In this document: positions 46,734 to 57,063 of the stretch, piece by piece
Layout of the letters: each line of letters opens with the position of its first letter
How positions within the stretch are numbered: position 1 is the stretch's first letter
Assembly (NCBI GenBank): GCA_963828705.1
Contig: CAWHGA010000044.1
Location: forward strand, 1 to 64,000
Direction: 5' to 3'
DNA: 64,000 nt
From: CAWDJT01 sp963828705
GTDB lineage: Bacteria; Desulfobacterota; Syntrophobacteria; Syntrophobacterales; Syntrophobacteraceae
Notes under the pieces: model-generated
The model's database searches: none
What the model was told of the DNA's origin: nothing
The model's input: only the letters and a program-made list of their open reading frames with translations
Program-made: the position numbers and the translations under genes

Positions 46734-48227
46734 TTAGCGGGGGAGACCCTGGCTGCTCACCGGTGTCAACATTTCCTGAATGCCATAGGGATCGGCAAAC
46801 TCCATCTCCGGTCGGAACTTAAGCTTTTTCGTGCCCCGATCGTTGATGTACTTGGCTATTTCCAGGTTGATGTCGGCCGGCAGCTCCACCCCCGCCTTGG
46901 TCAGCGCTTGCCGCAGCAAACCTTCCGATTTGGCTGCCATAGCCACGGCGTCACCACAAATGCGGCCTGCTTCGCTGGGGTTGTGGAAGCCGATGGAATT
47001 CTCGGCGCCGATGAAGATCACCCGGTAGAATGCTTCCAGGTAAAGATCCTTGGCGCGGTTATAAAGCTCTTGGTCGATGGCTTTGCCGTCGGCCATTGCT
47101 TTGTGAGTGATTTCGAACAGCTTTGCGGCCACGGCCACGGAATAGCCGGACCGGTTCATCAAGGAGATCGTCCGGTCCTGGATGGCAAAAATCTGTTTGG
47201 TGAGCCAGTCGGTGGTTTCAGTGTGGCATTGTTGACAGGCCTTGAGGTCATTTTTGAGCGGGCTCATGACGTTGTGGTCGGAAATCTTGTTGGCCCCAAC
47301 CCGCGTGTAGGGCATGTGGCAGTCGGCACAGGCCGCGCCCGCCTGATAATGAACACTGTTATTCGAGAAAAACTCATACTCCGGATGGCGGATGAAACCC
47401 ACCTTGAATCCGGTTACATTCTGTTTCCACTCCAGGTAGGCCGGGTCACTCTTCAACACCTTGATGATGTTCTCGATGGAGACGTTCCCCACTTTGCTGC
47501 CCTGCCATGGGAAGAACACCGATGTCGACTTCATGTCCTTATCTTTGGGAATGACATAGGTTACGTGGCATTGAGCGCATACCAGCAGCCTCTTCTCCTG
47601 GCGAGTCGCCTGATCCGGGTCTTTGCCCATCGTGGTCAGTGCTTCCCGCAGGGTCCCACGGGAAAGCTTGAGGTCCATGCTGCGGTTGTCATGGCAGTCT
47701 GAGCAGCCGACACCGAGCGTCTGGAATTCCTTGGGAATTTTGGCTTGGACCTCAAGGTAGGGATCGGAAAAGTAGGATGCCCCCAGTTCCTTTTGGAGGA
47801 TGGGCACATAAGGGGTCTTGCAGGTCAAACACACACCACCGGCCTTCAGCCGTGAAGCATCCACTTCCAGCTGATCAATCATCATGTACCAATGCCCGCG
47901 CGGTTCATTGTATTCGACGCCGAACCCCCAACCATTGAAGAGCAGTGGCATATACGGGAATTCACTGAGTTTGTCGTGGATCACCAGGTCAGTATCGTAG
48001 CCCTTTTTGTACCGGCTCTTACCGGCAGGTTTTGGGTCCTTGGTTTTGGCCCAGGAGTCGTACTCCAGAGGGTAGACCTTGCCCCAATTGGCGGGGTTGA
48101 TTTCGCCGTCGGCAATGGAGCCGGTCCGAATCGGTTCCGGTTTCTGTGGAGCGCAAGCCAGCATAGCAAATGAGCCTACCAGGAAACCCACGAGCAACAC
48201 GCCTAAAAGAGCCCTATTCCACTTCAT
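46734..48227 (-). CDS. nrfA: Pentaheme cytochrome c nitrite reductase (ammonia-forming)
   Basis: 497 residues from ATG 48227, with GGAGG upstream. Residues 1-25 are a lipoprotein-type signal (FAMLACAP, Cys at the lipobox). Five heme sites are visible: the active-site CLTCK (lysine-ligated, hallmark of NrfA) and CSDCH, CAQCH, CADCH, CQQCH. It reduces nitrite to ammonium at the periplasmic face of the membrane, accepting electrons from NrfH. A Ca-site and catalytic residues are not checked beyond motif spacing. It is co-transcribed with nrfH 117 bp upstream. Confidence 0.95.
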   Translation of the reverse strand: MKWNRALLGVLLVGFLVGSFAMLACAPQKPEPIRTGSIADGEINPANWGKVYPLEYDSWAKTKDPKPAGKSRYKKGYDTDLVIHDKLSEFPYMPLLFNGWGFGVEYNEPRGHWYMMIDQLEVDASRLKAGGVCLTCKTPYVPILQKELGASYFSDPYLEVQAKIPKEFQTLGVGCSDCHDNRSMDLKLSRGTLREALTTMGKDPDQATRQEKRLLVCAQCHVTYVIPKDKDMKSTSVFFPWQGSKVGNVSIENIIKVLKSDPAYLEWKQNVTGFKVGFIRHPEYEFFSNNSVHYQAGAACADCHMPYTRVGANKISDHNVMSPLKNDLKACQQCHTETTDWLTKQIFAIQDRTISLMNRSGYSVAVAAKLFEITHKAMADGKAIDQELYNRAKDLYLEAFYRVIFIGAENSIGFHNPSEAGRICGDAVAMAAKSEGLLRQALTKAGVELPADINLEIAKYINDRGTKKLKFRPEMEFADPYGIQEMLTPVSSQGLPR

Positions 48228-48344
48228 AGCCTTATCCTCCCACTGCGATTGAGAAGTCCATCGTTGATGGTTGACCAGTTGACGGCTTGCCATGGCCTTC
48301 CCGATAAACACGTCTGGAAGGTGCAAGGACGAAGCCGGAACAGT

Positions 48345-48809
48345 TCACATGGCTCCGCTGGTCCGATGCGACAAGCGACGGTGACACTGCCAGCAGTTTC
48401 GGTCTTCATTGATCCTCGAAATAGTCTCAGCGTGGCAGCGCTGGCAATTCTCCTGCAGAATGGTTGCCCCGTGTTGAGAAAGACGAATGGTCTCTGGCAC
48501 GCGACCGGAATAGAATGCAAACACGTCCCACATCCCATCGATGCTCTTCCAGGTGAGGTGACGTGGCAGGTTGTCATTCGGGAGATGGCAGTCGATGCAT
48601 TTGATACGCCGATGAGCCCCCGCATGCACCCAGTTCTCATATTCGGATTGCATGACGTGGCAACCGGCGCAAAAATCGGGAGTTCCTGATCGGGCATAGA
48701 GCCCGGGTGGGCCGAAGCCCATAAAAAGGCCTGTCGCCGCGGCCGCCAAAATCAGAAGGCCGAAAATCCGTATGGTCTTCTTTTTGCCTAAACCGGCCAA
48801 CCGTGCCAT
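48345..48809 (-). CDS. nrfH: Tetraheme cytochrome c, NrfH-type quinol dehydrogenase
   Basis: 154 residues with GGGAAGG before ATG 48809. One N-terminal membrane anchor (IRIFGLLILAAAATGLFMGF) is followed by four heme motifs CAGCH, CIDCH, CQRCH and CWQCH, with Met after the first heme as in NrfH (CHVMQ). It oxidises menaquinol and passes electrons to NrfA. Typical of Desulfobacterota. Confidence 0.94.
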   Translation of the reverse strand: MARLAGLGKKKTIRIFGLLILAAAATGLFMGFGPPGLYARSGTPDFCAGCHVMQSEYENWVHAGAHRRIKCIDCHLPNDNLPRHLTWKSIDGMWDVFAFYSGRVPETIRLSQHGATILQENCQRCHAETISRINEDRNCWQCHRRLSHRTSGAM

Positions 48810-49470
48810 AAGCCTTCCCTTTCGTTTGGTGGTTTATATCCAGTAAGCGCAAGGTCAACGTGTCGATGCTGGTCGGTTTCATTTGTGTTGCAGTGCAAAT
48901 CGCACCCAAGGAATCTCTCTATGGACAGTGGGTGCGAGCTGAAACAAACACCAAAGGAAGATCCTCACTAACGATCAAGGGAAGCCGGTTTGTGGCACGA
49001 AGAGAATGCGCATCCAAAGACAATCGGTACCGCGTGAGTGACTCGCAACTTCTGAAACTGGATTGGATCACCAAAACATTGCACCTGGAAAAACCAGCAA
49101 AAGGGCTGATGTGACCAGGGGAGCTGTGGGATCCTGATTCGCTGGCGTAATGATAAGTGTATCACCAATAGGTGGCTGCCTGCAAAGCTTCGTTTACCAC
49201 GTATCTAAAAAAAGTAGTGTGAGTGTCCGCTGGTTTTTCGTCTGCCTCAGACCGTAGCTTTTATGCCAGAGCTCATGCGATTGATTTGTGGTCTTTGTCG
49301 GCCGAGGTGCGATAAAGTAGGGGCAATCACCTATTCCCTTGGAGTGGTTGATTCAGGAGCGGCTTGTTCAGATAGAAGCGAGATGGCGCGATTCCGGGTT
49401 TGGCCTGGAGCGACCCCATCCTGGGGTCGCCGCGCATTGTGAAACACAGTCAGCACGCGACGGGGTCAGC
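48810..49470. other. 661-bp divergent region between nrfH and lpxK
   Basis: Holds the nrfHA promoter (minus) and lpxK promoter (plus). A 14-bp palindrome TGATA-AGTG-TATCA lies at 49151-49164. It is superficially FNR/CRP-like but does not match the TTGAT-N4-ATCAA consensus. A possible 84-codon plus frame at 48860 is unsupported. Confidence 0.5.
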
Positions 49471-50622
49471 ATGAGGGTGTTACAATCTGCCTGGGGCGAT
49501 AGCCTGCGCACGCGCATCAGCAAAGCTCTGAATCACTTCTGGTACCTTCCGTCGGACGAGCCTTGGATCCGTAGAGTCTCTTCCTGTTTCGGCCTTAGCA
49601 GCACTATTTACCGGCTTTTGTGCCAAGATCAGCAAAAACGTTGCGGGGCGATGCAGTATCGCCAACATTTACCAGTTCCCGTAATCAGTGTGGGAAATCT
49701 GGTGGTAGGGGGAACCGGCAAAACCCCGATGAGTATGTGGTTGGCGAATCACTTTCGAGCTCAAGGGTTGTCCGTGGCTGTGCTCAGTCGCGGCTACGGG
49801 CGCGGTTCCAAGGAAGTGTCACAAGTGCTGCTGGAACCTGATCTGCGGGATGCCAGCCGGCTTTATGGCGATGAGCCGGTCCTGATGGCCGCCAGGTTGG
49901 CGGGAGTGGCTGTGTGGGTGGGGAGGCGCCGAAGTCTGTCCGGTCGTGCTGCCATTGAGCAGAATGGCGCTCAGCTCCTCATCCTGGATGATGGCTTTCA
50001 GCATTGGGGCCTCCATCGTGACCTGGACCTGGTTCTTGTGGATGCCGGGAGGCCGTGGGGGAACGGTTGCCTGCTGCCCCTGGGGCCCCTGCGAGAACCC
50101 GTTGAACATTTGGCCCGAGCCCATGCCATCATTGTTACCCGCGTTCAGAATGATAACAAGAGCCTGGGGCTGTGTCAGGAGTTGCGCCAGCGTTTTCCCG
50201 AGAAGCCGTTGTTCACTTGCCGATATCGTCCTGCTGGTGGACGCTGGGGACTGGTTGGCCCGAAGGCCCCATGGGAGGTCTTGAGCAAACAGCCGGCAGT
50301 AGTCTTTGCAGGGATCGCCAAGCCGGATTCCTTCTTTCGAATGGTCCAGAACATAGGGGTAGAAAGTGTGTTGAATCTGAGTTTTGCGGATCATCATCAC
50401 TATCGGCAGGAGGATCTCGAGCGCATCATGGCGCCGGTACTTGCTGGAGAAGCACGCTGGTTGATCACCACCGAGAAGGATGCGGTGCGCTTGCCAAACG
50501 TTTTGCGGGAATTGGTGGTGACTTTGACGGTCGAGCTGGATTTTGGGGAAGATTTAGGGCCGTTTGTGAATTTCCTGGGGCAGTGGTGGAATCAAATGAA
50601 TAGACTTGTCCAATCGTCATGA
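49471..50622 (+). CDS. lpxK: Tetraacyldisaccharide 4'-kinase (lipid A)
   Basis: 383 residues from ATG 49471 (longer starts exist upstream). It phosphorylates the 4' position of tetraacyldisaccharide 1-phosphate to form lipid IVA. The Walker A is VGGTGKTP, after PVPVISVGNLV. LILDDGFQHWGLHRDLDLVLVDA (in parts), PLGPLREP and ARWLITTEKDAVRLP follow. Other lpx genes are absent here. Confidence 0.93.
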   Translation: MRVLQSAWGDSLRTRISKALNHFWYLPSDEPWIRRVSSCFGLSSTIYRLLCQDQQKRCGAMQYRQHLPVPVISVGNLVVGGTGKTPMSMWLANHFRAQGLSVAVLSRGYGRGSKEVSQVLLEPDLRDASRLYGDEPVLMAARLAGVAVWVGRRRSLSGRAAIEQNGAQLLILDDGFQHWGLHRDLDLVLVDAGRPWGNGCLLPLGPLREPVEHLARAHAIIVTRVQNDNKSLGLCQELRQRFPEKPLFTCRYRPAGGRWGLVGPKAPWEVLSKQPAVVFAGIAKPDSFFRMVQNIGVESVLNLSFADHHHYRQEDLERIMAPVLAGEARWLITTEKDAVRLPNVLRELVVTLTVELDFGEDLGPFVNFLGQWWNQMNRLVQSS

Positions 50623-50663
50623 GAAAGGAATTGAAGGGGAAGCGGAGGGCAAAGTGAGCAGAT

Positions 50664-50703
50664 GGGAGTGATCGCCTCGATCATACTGTTGACGATCACT
50701 CCC
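50664..50703. terminator. 11-bp perfect hairpin between lpxK and the FecR-like gene
   Basis: GGGAGTGATCG (50664-50674) and CGATCACTCCC (50693-50703) match perfectly with an 18-nt loop. It separates two converging genes. T-rich tracts are lacking on both sides, so efficiency is uncertain. Confidence 0.5.
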
Positions 50704-50717
50704 GATCTATTGAGAGG

Positions 50718-53591
50718 TTACTGAGGCTGTCCAGGTACGACCGGTACACCTCGTCTCAGCTGTGGGTTGGCTCGCCGGTGGCGTTCTATGGGGCTGAACG
50801 GCCGGAGCTCCACGGTTAACAGGCGGTTGTCCGCCCCCCACTCTGGGGGTTCCGGCCCCACCCGACAGGACCGCGAACGGCGGGGTCCCAGTCCCACCCG
50901 CCGGACCGCGCATGGCGGGTGTCCCAGTTCCACCCGCCGGACCGCGCATGGTGGGGTCCCAGTCCCGCCCGCCGGACCGCGCATGGAGGGTGTCCCAGTC
51001 CCGCCCGCCGGACCGCGCATGGAGGGGGTACCAGTCCCGACCCGCCGGACCGCGCATGGAGGGTCCCGGTTCCAGTTCCACCCGCCGGACCGCGCATGGA
51101 GGGAGTCCCGGTTCCAGTTCCACCCGCCGGACCGCGCATGGATGGAGTCCCGGTTCCAGTTCCACCCGCCGGACCGCGCATGGAGGGAGTCCCGGTTCCA
51201 GTTCCGCCCGCCGGACCGCGCATGGATGGGGTCCCGGTTCCAGTTCCACCCGCCGGACCGCGCATGGAGGGGGTCCAGTTCCAGTTCCACCCGCAGGACC
51301 GCGCATGGATGGAGTCCCGGTTCCAGTTCCACCCGCAGGACCGCGCATGGGGGGGTTCCAGTTCCACCCGCCGGACCGCGCATGGATGGAGTCCCAGTTC
51401 CAGTTCACCCGCCGGACCGCGCATGGATGGGTCGTTCCAGTTGCACCCGCAGGACCGCGCATGGAGGGGGTCCCGGTTCCAGTTCCACCCGCCGGACCGC
51501 GCATGGAGGGGGTCCCGGTTCCAGTTGCACCCGCAGGACCGCGCATGGAGGGGGTCCCGGTTCCAGTTGCACCCGCCGGACCGCGCATGGAGGGGGTTCC
51601 AGTTCCAGCACCAGGCGTACCGGTTGCACCCGCAGGACCGCGCATGGTGGGGGTCCCAGTTCCAGCACCACGACGCAAAGTCTCGACGACCCGGGGTCCC
51701 GGTCTGCACCCGCAGGACCGCGAATGGTGGGCGTTCCGGTTCCAGTTCCACCCGCAGGAGCCGCGAACTACCGGGGGTACCAGTTCCACCAACTCTACCG
51801 GTGGAACCAAGGGGAGTCCGAGGGCCGCCGTGGAGAGCCCCAGCGCCGGTAGCGCCACCCGGGCCACGAGGACCAGTAAGGGTTGATGGGCCGCCGGTAG
51901 CGCCACCCGTGCCACGAGGACCGGTAAGGGTTGAGGGGCCGCCGGAGCGTGTCGCCGTCCCCAGATTCTGAAGATTTGGTTTGGTAGCTTGAGGCTTCAG
52001 GGACCTCACATTAGGTCCAGTGAGTGGTCGGTGGACGTCAGCACCTGACACCATCCTGTTGGTCAGGGACGGCGGTTTTACCGTGGCAGCTGAAGTGAGC
52101 TGCCCAGTCCTTAGCTGACCAACGTTGTCGTTGCAGGGCCGACCCGCCGAGCCTTCGATCCTGGCTGGCTAGTACCGAATTGGCCTGAATTCGGTTCGTC
52201 ACCGAATTGTGAGGCTTAAAACCCACTGCCGCATTGGTTTGCAGGAAACGGTTTGGGTTCGAATTGTAGTTGGCGATCACCCGGTTGTTAAGTACCGGAG
52301 CAGCATTGTAATTGTTGATGATCGTTTGGTGATTGATGTTGGTGACCCGAACGCTGTTGTAGTTGTTGACGTTGAAGAAGTTGTTCTGGTTAACAACCAC
52401 TGCATGACCGGCATAGGCGTAGTTGTTGATGTTGATGTTGATGTTGGTGTTGTAGAGGTGAGCGCCATGCCCCCAGTGGCGATGGCCGTACCAGGGTTCA
52501 TTATAGCCCAATGGGAACCAACCCACGTTGACATCGTTGTTGATCCAACCGACCCGACCTGGCCACCAGCCAAAGCCAATTCCCACAAAGGGGATTATCG
52601 GCACACCCACAGTAACCACCGGGGCTATCACCGGTGGCGCCCAGTACCAGCCGGTGTCCACATTAACCCAATTGCCGTAGTGGTGAGTGATGTAGCCGAA
52701 ATCTTCCTCTGGCTCCGGGATCCAACATGGATCTTCATAGTAGTCCACCCAGCGGCCCCGGCTGTAGGGAACCCAATCACGTTCCACGTGCGCCGGCCGC
52801 CAATAGTTACGATACTCTTTCTCATGATAGACCCGTTCCCACTTGCCTTGTTCTTCCAGCACATAGGATTCATCGCGGATCTGTTCCGGGAGAAACCTTA
52901 CCGAGTCGCCTCTGACATCCACCCGTTTGGACCAGAGAGAATCTCTCTCGTTGTTCCAGGCATCCCAGTCTTCGTCCACCGTTCCTTCACCCGACCCAAC
53001 CTGCTGGCCATCGGCCAGAATCGATGCTTCGCCGGCCAACACTTCGTAACGGGTATCGCCGACTATGTGGATGAAATCAACGCTCCCCTTGATACCAACA
53101 ACCTCGACCGACTGGTCGCCAACATAGAGATCAAAGATAGACTGCGCTGGAGCCATCACATAGCCAAAGGGAGTGGTGACCTTGAACACGGCGTTGGAGC
53201 TTTTGTTGTAGAAGCGCGAGAGACCCGAAGCGACGTCTGTCTCGGTAAGGTCCCCCGACAGGCGAATCATCTGGATTTGTGTGTTGCCCCCGACACGGAT
53301 CCAGGTTTCATTAGGCATGATGAATTCGGCTCGACCCTTGTCGTCCGAGTACAGGGCGTCTTCCATGCCGAACGGGGCCTCCTTTACGGTCGCCACCCAA
53401 TCTTTCTCCGTGGACACATACCGGAGCAGATTCCCGTCGATGTGGGCAATCCGTCCCACAAGCGTGGGCTGTTCCTGTTGTTGGTCACTTTTTCCTCGGG
53501 GCTGCGCCGGTTGAGATTGCCCAAAGGCAACCCCCCCCACAGTGAATACGAGGATCAGTGTGAACCACATTGTTTTCTGGAGTTGCTTCAT
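50718..53591 (-). CDS. Secreted FecR/DUF6600-type protein with Gly/Thr/Pro repeat tail (frameshifted)
   Basis: ATG 53591 with GAGGAG upstream. Residues 1-24 are a Sec signal peptide (TMWFTLILVFTVGGVAFGQ). A FecR-like domain (VTTPFGYVMAPAQSIFDLYV) follows. Next is the aromatic DUF6600 region (GRWVDYYEDPCWIPEPEEDF, YGNWVNVDTGWYWAPPV), and then an Asn-rich segment. The literal frame ends at 52038. One frame over (from about 52100) the protein continues as SAATVKPPSLTNRMVSGADV and then RPLTGPNVRSLKP into a Gly-Thr-Pro repeat tail. That tail is broken by further one-base shifts. A reasonable end is the TAA at 50718, after RRGVPVVPGQPQ. Likely extracytoplasmic; function unknown. Confidence 0.65.
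50890..51780 (-). repeat. GC-rich tandem repeat, about 20 units of about 42 bp
   Basis: The landmark CCGCGCATGG recurs about every 36-42 bp. Typical spacing is 42 bp (14 residues, GTGTGTPSMRGPAG on the minus strand) and 36 bp (12 residues). Intervals such as 35, 37, 38, 40 and 41 bp break the frame. All six frames are open through much of it. It encodes the C-terminal tail of the FecR-like protein. Confidence 0.85.
51845..51940 (-). repeat. 48-bp tandem repeat, two copies
   Basis: Two 48-bp copies begin at 51845 and 51893, differing at a few bases. Minus-strand translation is STLTGPRGTGGATGGP, collagen-like. They precede the main repeat tract in the protein. Confidence 0.75.
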
Positions 53592-54923
53592 CTGAATTCT
53601 CCTCTTGCAGTTCTGGTGTCTTGGAATCATCCAATCACATTCGTCAAGGGTCGATTTATGGTTGACACGAGCAACATAGCCAGGCCCTGCAACGCGCCGA
53701 GCAAACCGAAAAATCCGAGATCGGAACTGTGGAGCGCCGGGGAATTAGGCCAGGTCCATGGCGCCGTGGGCACATGGGTGAAGTGTGTGCTGTGAATAAA
53801 CTGGGATGGAGCCCGCGATGTTGACATTGAACGGTGTCTATTGAGTGCTCCGAGCGGAGAAGCAAAACCGGTTTCAACAAGTTCTAACATGTATCGCTCT
53901 CGTTCGAACCGCATTCGGGTTCCCGCTGTGGCGTTTCCCGCCTGGAAAGCGCCTAGCTTGACGGCCGCCTAACAACCGCAGTATATGCCTAAGCTCCATG
54001 GGTGGGCAAGAGGCTATTGTGTTCGGCGAAAGTTGCATGCGTCTCTCGTCTTGTCGTTGTTGGAAACCAATTCCGCCAATGGCACATCGATCGTCATTGG
54101 AAAGGATTTCAAAGCAAGGGCTGTGCCATCAATAAATGTCTCGTCATTCTGAGATGTTCCATACGAATCTTGAGATTCATTGGGGATGTCCGGTTACAAT
54201 TCATGTCGGTAAGTAACGTTTTCTGCACTTGGGCAAAGCGATGTGGGTGCGGGAACCTGAGGCAGCTGATCATGCCCTGAGGCGCTAATCTCCCACCATG
54301 TGCGCCAACACCGCTCATCGAGGGGACCAGTTGCTGACATCTTCCTGACTTCCTGCTGCGTGCCTGTCCCGAACCACCGGGTTGACCTTTGGCTTGTTGA
54401 CGTCTCACGCCCTGCAGCGTCGTCTTATCCGCAAGTGACTCGGGCAACCGCATTGCAGGCACTTGCTGTGAAGTTGCTCAAGAGGGCGAATGAAAAAGAG
54501 CTGTGACCAACTGTTGGGCAGTGATAGAGTGACTTGACGAGTCGCCAGCGTTGCCCTTGCCAGTGGTGGTTCATAAGGATATTACGGTCCTCGCCAAGGT
54601 GACGATACCTTATGCCGCTAAAATGCGAACCGTGTTACCAAGGTGAGTGTTGGGGAAGGTCCGACTCCATCCAGGGATTTTAGTGTGTCATCGACCCCGA
54701 AGCGCACCAGGAAAAGGTCAGTGCCAACTTAGGGGTTTTAAGATATCACTAACGATGAAATTCGTTGAAGATACATTGGGAAAATATCGATTTTTGCACA
54801 ACTTGAGAGGCTCGATCTAGCCCGTCAGCGAGCCTTGTGGGTGTCGTGGGGAGAAGCCTTCCGGAGCGGTTTGACTGGGCGGGTATGTTCTTCTGCAAGA
54901 AAAAATAATTCGGAGGGTTTTAC
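53592..54923. other. 1.33-kb divergent region between the FecR-like gene and kup
   Basis: Short open frames on both strands have no recognisable domain, and neither strand carries a convincing ribosome binding site. It includes promoters for both neighbours. In the kup leader, AGGCTCG and CGAGCCT (54808-54814 and 54829-54835) form a 7-bp stem. A cyclic-di-AMP (ydaO) riboswitch consensus is not recognisable. Frameshift-damaged genes cannot be excluded. Confidence 0.45.
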
Positions 54924-56891
54924 ATGATAAGTTCCACGGCTTCGGGTGGTTTGCGCTCATCCCAATCCAGTCTCGAGAAATCAGCCTCCGGTGACAGCCA
55001 TGATTCCCCCGCCAATAAGCAAGGCTTGCGCCGAACCCTGATCATGGCGCTGGGTGCCATGGGGGTAGTCTACGGCGACATTGGCACCAGCCCGCTATAC
55101 GCCGTGAAGGAATGCTTTCACGGCCTGCACGCCGTCGCCCTCACCCCGGCCAACATCCTCGGCGTTATGTCCCTTATCTTCTGGTCTTTGACGATGGTGG
55201 TCACCATCAAGTACGTGACCTTCATCTTAAGGGCTGACAACGAAGGTGAAGGCGGGATTTATGCCTTGGTCGCTCTATTCCTAGGGAAAGGCAGCAAGGA
55301 GATTTCCGAAAGGGCGGTAAAACGTCTCGTCCTCCTGGCCATCTTCGGCGCCGCTCTGCTCTATGGCGATGGTATCATCACTCCCGTCATCTCTGTGCTT
55401 TCTGCGGTGGAAGGCCTGAATGTGGCTACCAGCGCCGCCGAACCGTTCGTCTTGCCCTTGTCCTGTATGGTCCTGGTCGGGCTGTTTTTGTTCCAGAGTC
55501 AGGGTAGCGAGCGCATTGGCAAGGTTTTTGGCCCCATCATGTTGTTTTGGTTTTCTGCCATAGCCGTCCTCGGTTTGGTGCAGGTGTTCAGAAAGCCTGA
55601 AATTTTGGTGGCCCTGGACCCGCGTTATGCGGTGGCCTTTTTTGGCGACAACCGCCTGCACGGTATGGTGGTCCTGGGGGCGGTAGTGCTCTGCCTCACC
55701 GGGGGCGAGGCCCTTTATGCCGACATGGGCCATTTTGGCCGCGGGCCCATCCGGCTCTCCTGGGTAACCCTTGTCTTTCCAGCGCTATTGCTCAATTATT
55801 TTGGGCAAACAGCCCTGCTCCTGGAAGCTCCGCAGGGGGCAATAAACCCTTTCTATGCATTGGTTCCTCGTGTCCTCCTCTATCCCATGGTGGCCCTGGC
55901 CACCATCGCCACGGTTATCGCTTCCCAGGCCATGATCTCCGGGGTGTACTCCCTCACCCAACAGGCCATCCAGATCGGCTATTGCCCCAGGCTCAAAATC
56001 GTGCACACTTCCGGTCAGACCAAAGGCCAGATTTACATGCCCTGGGTGAACTCGATGATGATGCTCGGCTGCCTCGCGCTGGCGCTGGTCTTCAAGGAAT
56101 CCAGCCGACTGGCTGCGGCATACGGTATCGCAGTCACGGGCACGATGGCCATCACCACCCTTATCTACTATTACGTCACCCGCTATAATTGGGGTTGGTC
56201 TCCCTGGAAAGCGATTTTGCCTGCGGGTGTCTTCCTCTTTTTCGATCTCTCATATTTCGCTGCCAACCTGCTTAAGTTCGTCGACGGGGGCTGGATCGCG
56301 GTGGGTGTGGCGGTGATCCTGACGTTGATCATGGCCACCTGGCGGGATGGTCGGGCCATTTTGGCCAAGCGGTACGAGGATTCACGGGTGCCCGTGGAGG
56401 TGATCCTGCAAGACATTAAGACCTACAAGCTCGTCCGCACCCCAGGGACTGCGGTGTTTCTCTCCGTCTCACCCTTAGGAACTCCCCTGGTTCTGCTTCA
56501 GCTCCTCAAACACACCGAGGCCCTGCCTGAAAGGGTAATACTGTTGTCTATCATTTCCGGAAACACTCCGTATGTGTCTCGAAAAAAGCGGCTGACCATC
56601 ATTGACCTGGGCCAGGGCTTCTTTCGCGTCGTAGCCAAATACGGCTTCATGCAGACCCCGAAGGTGCCGGATATTCTTGAAATCGCCACGGAGTCTGGTC
56701 TCGAGCTCGATATATATTCCATCACCTTTTATCTCGGCCGGGAAACGCTCCTGAGCAGCGGCCCGGCGAAAATGGCCTCCTGGCGCAAGGTTCTCTTCGC
56801 CTTTCTGTCACGCAACGCCTGGAACGTTTCAACCTACTTCGGCATCCCGCCTGACCGCGCTGTGGAACTGGGAAGTCAGGTGCAGCTGTAA
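54924..56891 (+). CDS. kup: Low-affinity potassium transporter Kup
   Basis: 655 residues with CGGAGGG before ATG 54924. Proton-coupled K+ symporter. Twelve membrane helices begin with LIMALGAMGVVYGDIGTSPLY. The remaining hallmarks are GEGGIYALVALFL, LLYGDGIITPVISVLSAVEG, LTGGEALYADMGHFGR and QAMISGVYSLTQQAIQIG. A cytoplasmic C-terminal domain (about 150 residues) is present. It lies in plus orientation, head of the potassium island. Confidence 0.97.
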   Translation: MISSTASGGLRSSQSSLEKSASGDSHDSPANKQGLRRTLIMALGAMGVVYGDIGTSPLYAVKECFHGLHAVALTPANILGVMSLIFWSLTMVVTIKYVTFILRADNEGEGGIYALVALFLGKGSKEISERAVKRLVLLAIFGAALLYGDGIITPVISVLSAVEGLNVATSAAEPFVLPLSCMVLVGLFLFQSQGSERIGKVFGPIMLFWFSAIAVLGLVQVFRKPEILVALDPRYAVAFFGDNRLHGMVVLGAVVLCLTGGEALYADMGHFGRGPIRLSWVTLVFPALLLNYFGQTALLLEAPQGAINPFYALVPRVLLYPMVALATIATVIASQAMISGVYSLTQQAIQIGYCPRLKIVHTSGQTKGQIYMPWVNSMMMLGCLALALVFKESSRLAAAYGIAVTGTMAITTLIYYYVTRYNWGWSPWKAILPAGVFLFFDLSYFAANLLKFVDGGWIAVGVAVILTLIMATWRDGRAILAKRYEDSRVPVEVILQDIKTYKLVRTPGTAVFLSVSPLGTPLVLLQLLKHTEALPERVILLSIISGNTPYVSRKKRLTIIDLGQGFFRVVAKYGFMQTPKVPDILEIATESGLELDIYSITFYLGRETLLSSGPAKMASWRKVLFAFLSRNAWNVSTYFGIPPDRAVELGSQVQL

Positions 56892-57033
56892 TAGCATTGG
56901 ATGATTTGTGGTTAACATCGCGACGAGGTCTTGCGATGCATGTCTCGGCGTGGAGTCCGGTCGGTGTCCTAAAAGGGCCGGCGCTGCGGAGTGGCTTGGA
57001 GCCTTTGCCGATCCCCGTGTCTCCCCCTCTCCG

Positions 57034-57051
57034 TGACTTAACCTTAAGTCA
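57034..57051. other. Perfect 18-bp palindrome
   Basis: TGACTTAA-CC-TTAAGTCA. It is located in the 172-bp gap where kup and ktrA converge, 13 bp from the ktrA stop. It may help as a transcript end or be a protein site. No T-run. Confidence 0.4.
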
Positions 57052-57063
57052 ACAGCATTGGAG

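Noticed and set aside
48860..49114. 84-codon gene divergent from nrfH
   Set aside because: No family, no ribosome binding site; sits in the promoter region.
49151..49164. FNR/CRP site for nrfHA
   Set aside because: TGATA-N4-TATCA lacks the consensus and lies about 340 bp from nrfH.
50890..51780. CRISPR-like array
   Set aside because: The units are contiguous without unique spacers; spacing of about 36-42 bp is the repeat itself and it is coding in character.
50767..51971. Plus-strand Pro-rich proteins in the repeat region
   Set aside because: All frames are open because of repeat composition. The minus strand is continuous with the secreted FecR-like protein, the plus strand has no gene features.
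54540..54923. Cyclic-di-AMP (ydaO) riboswitch before kup
   Set aside because: The conserved cores of that class are not visible. Only a 7-bp hairpin is supported.
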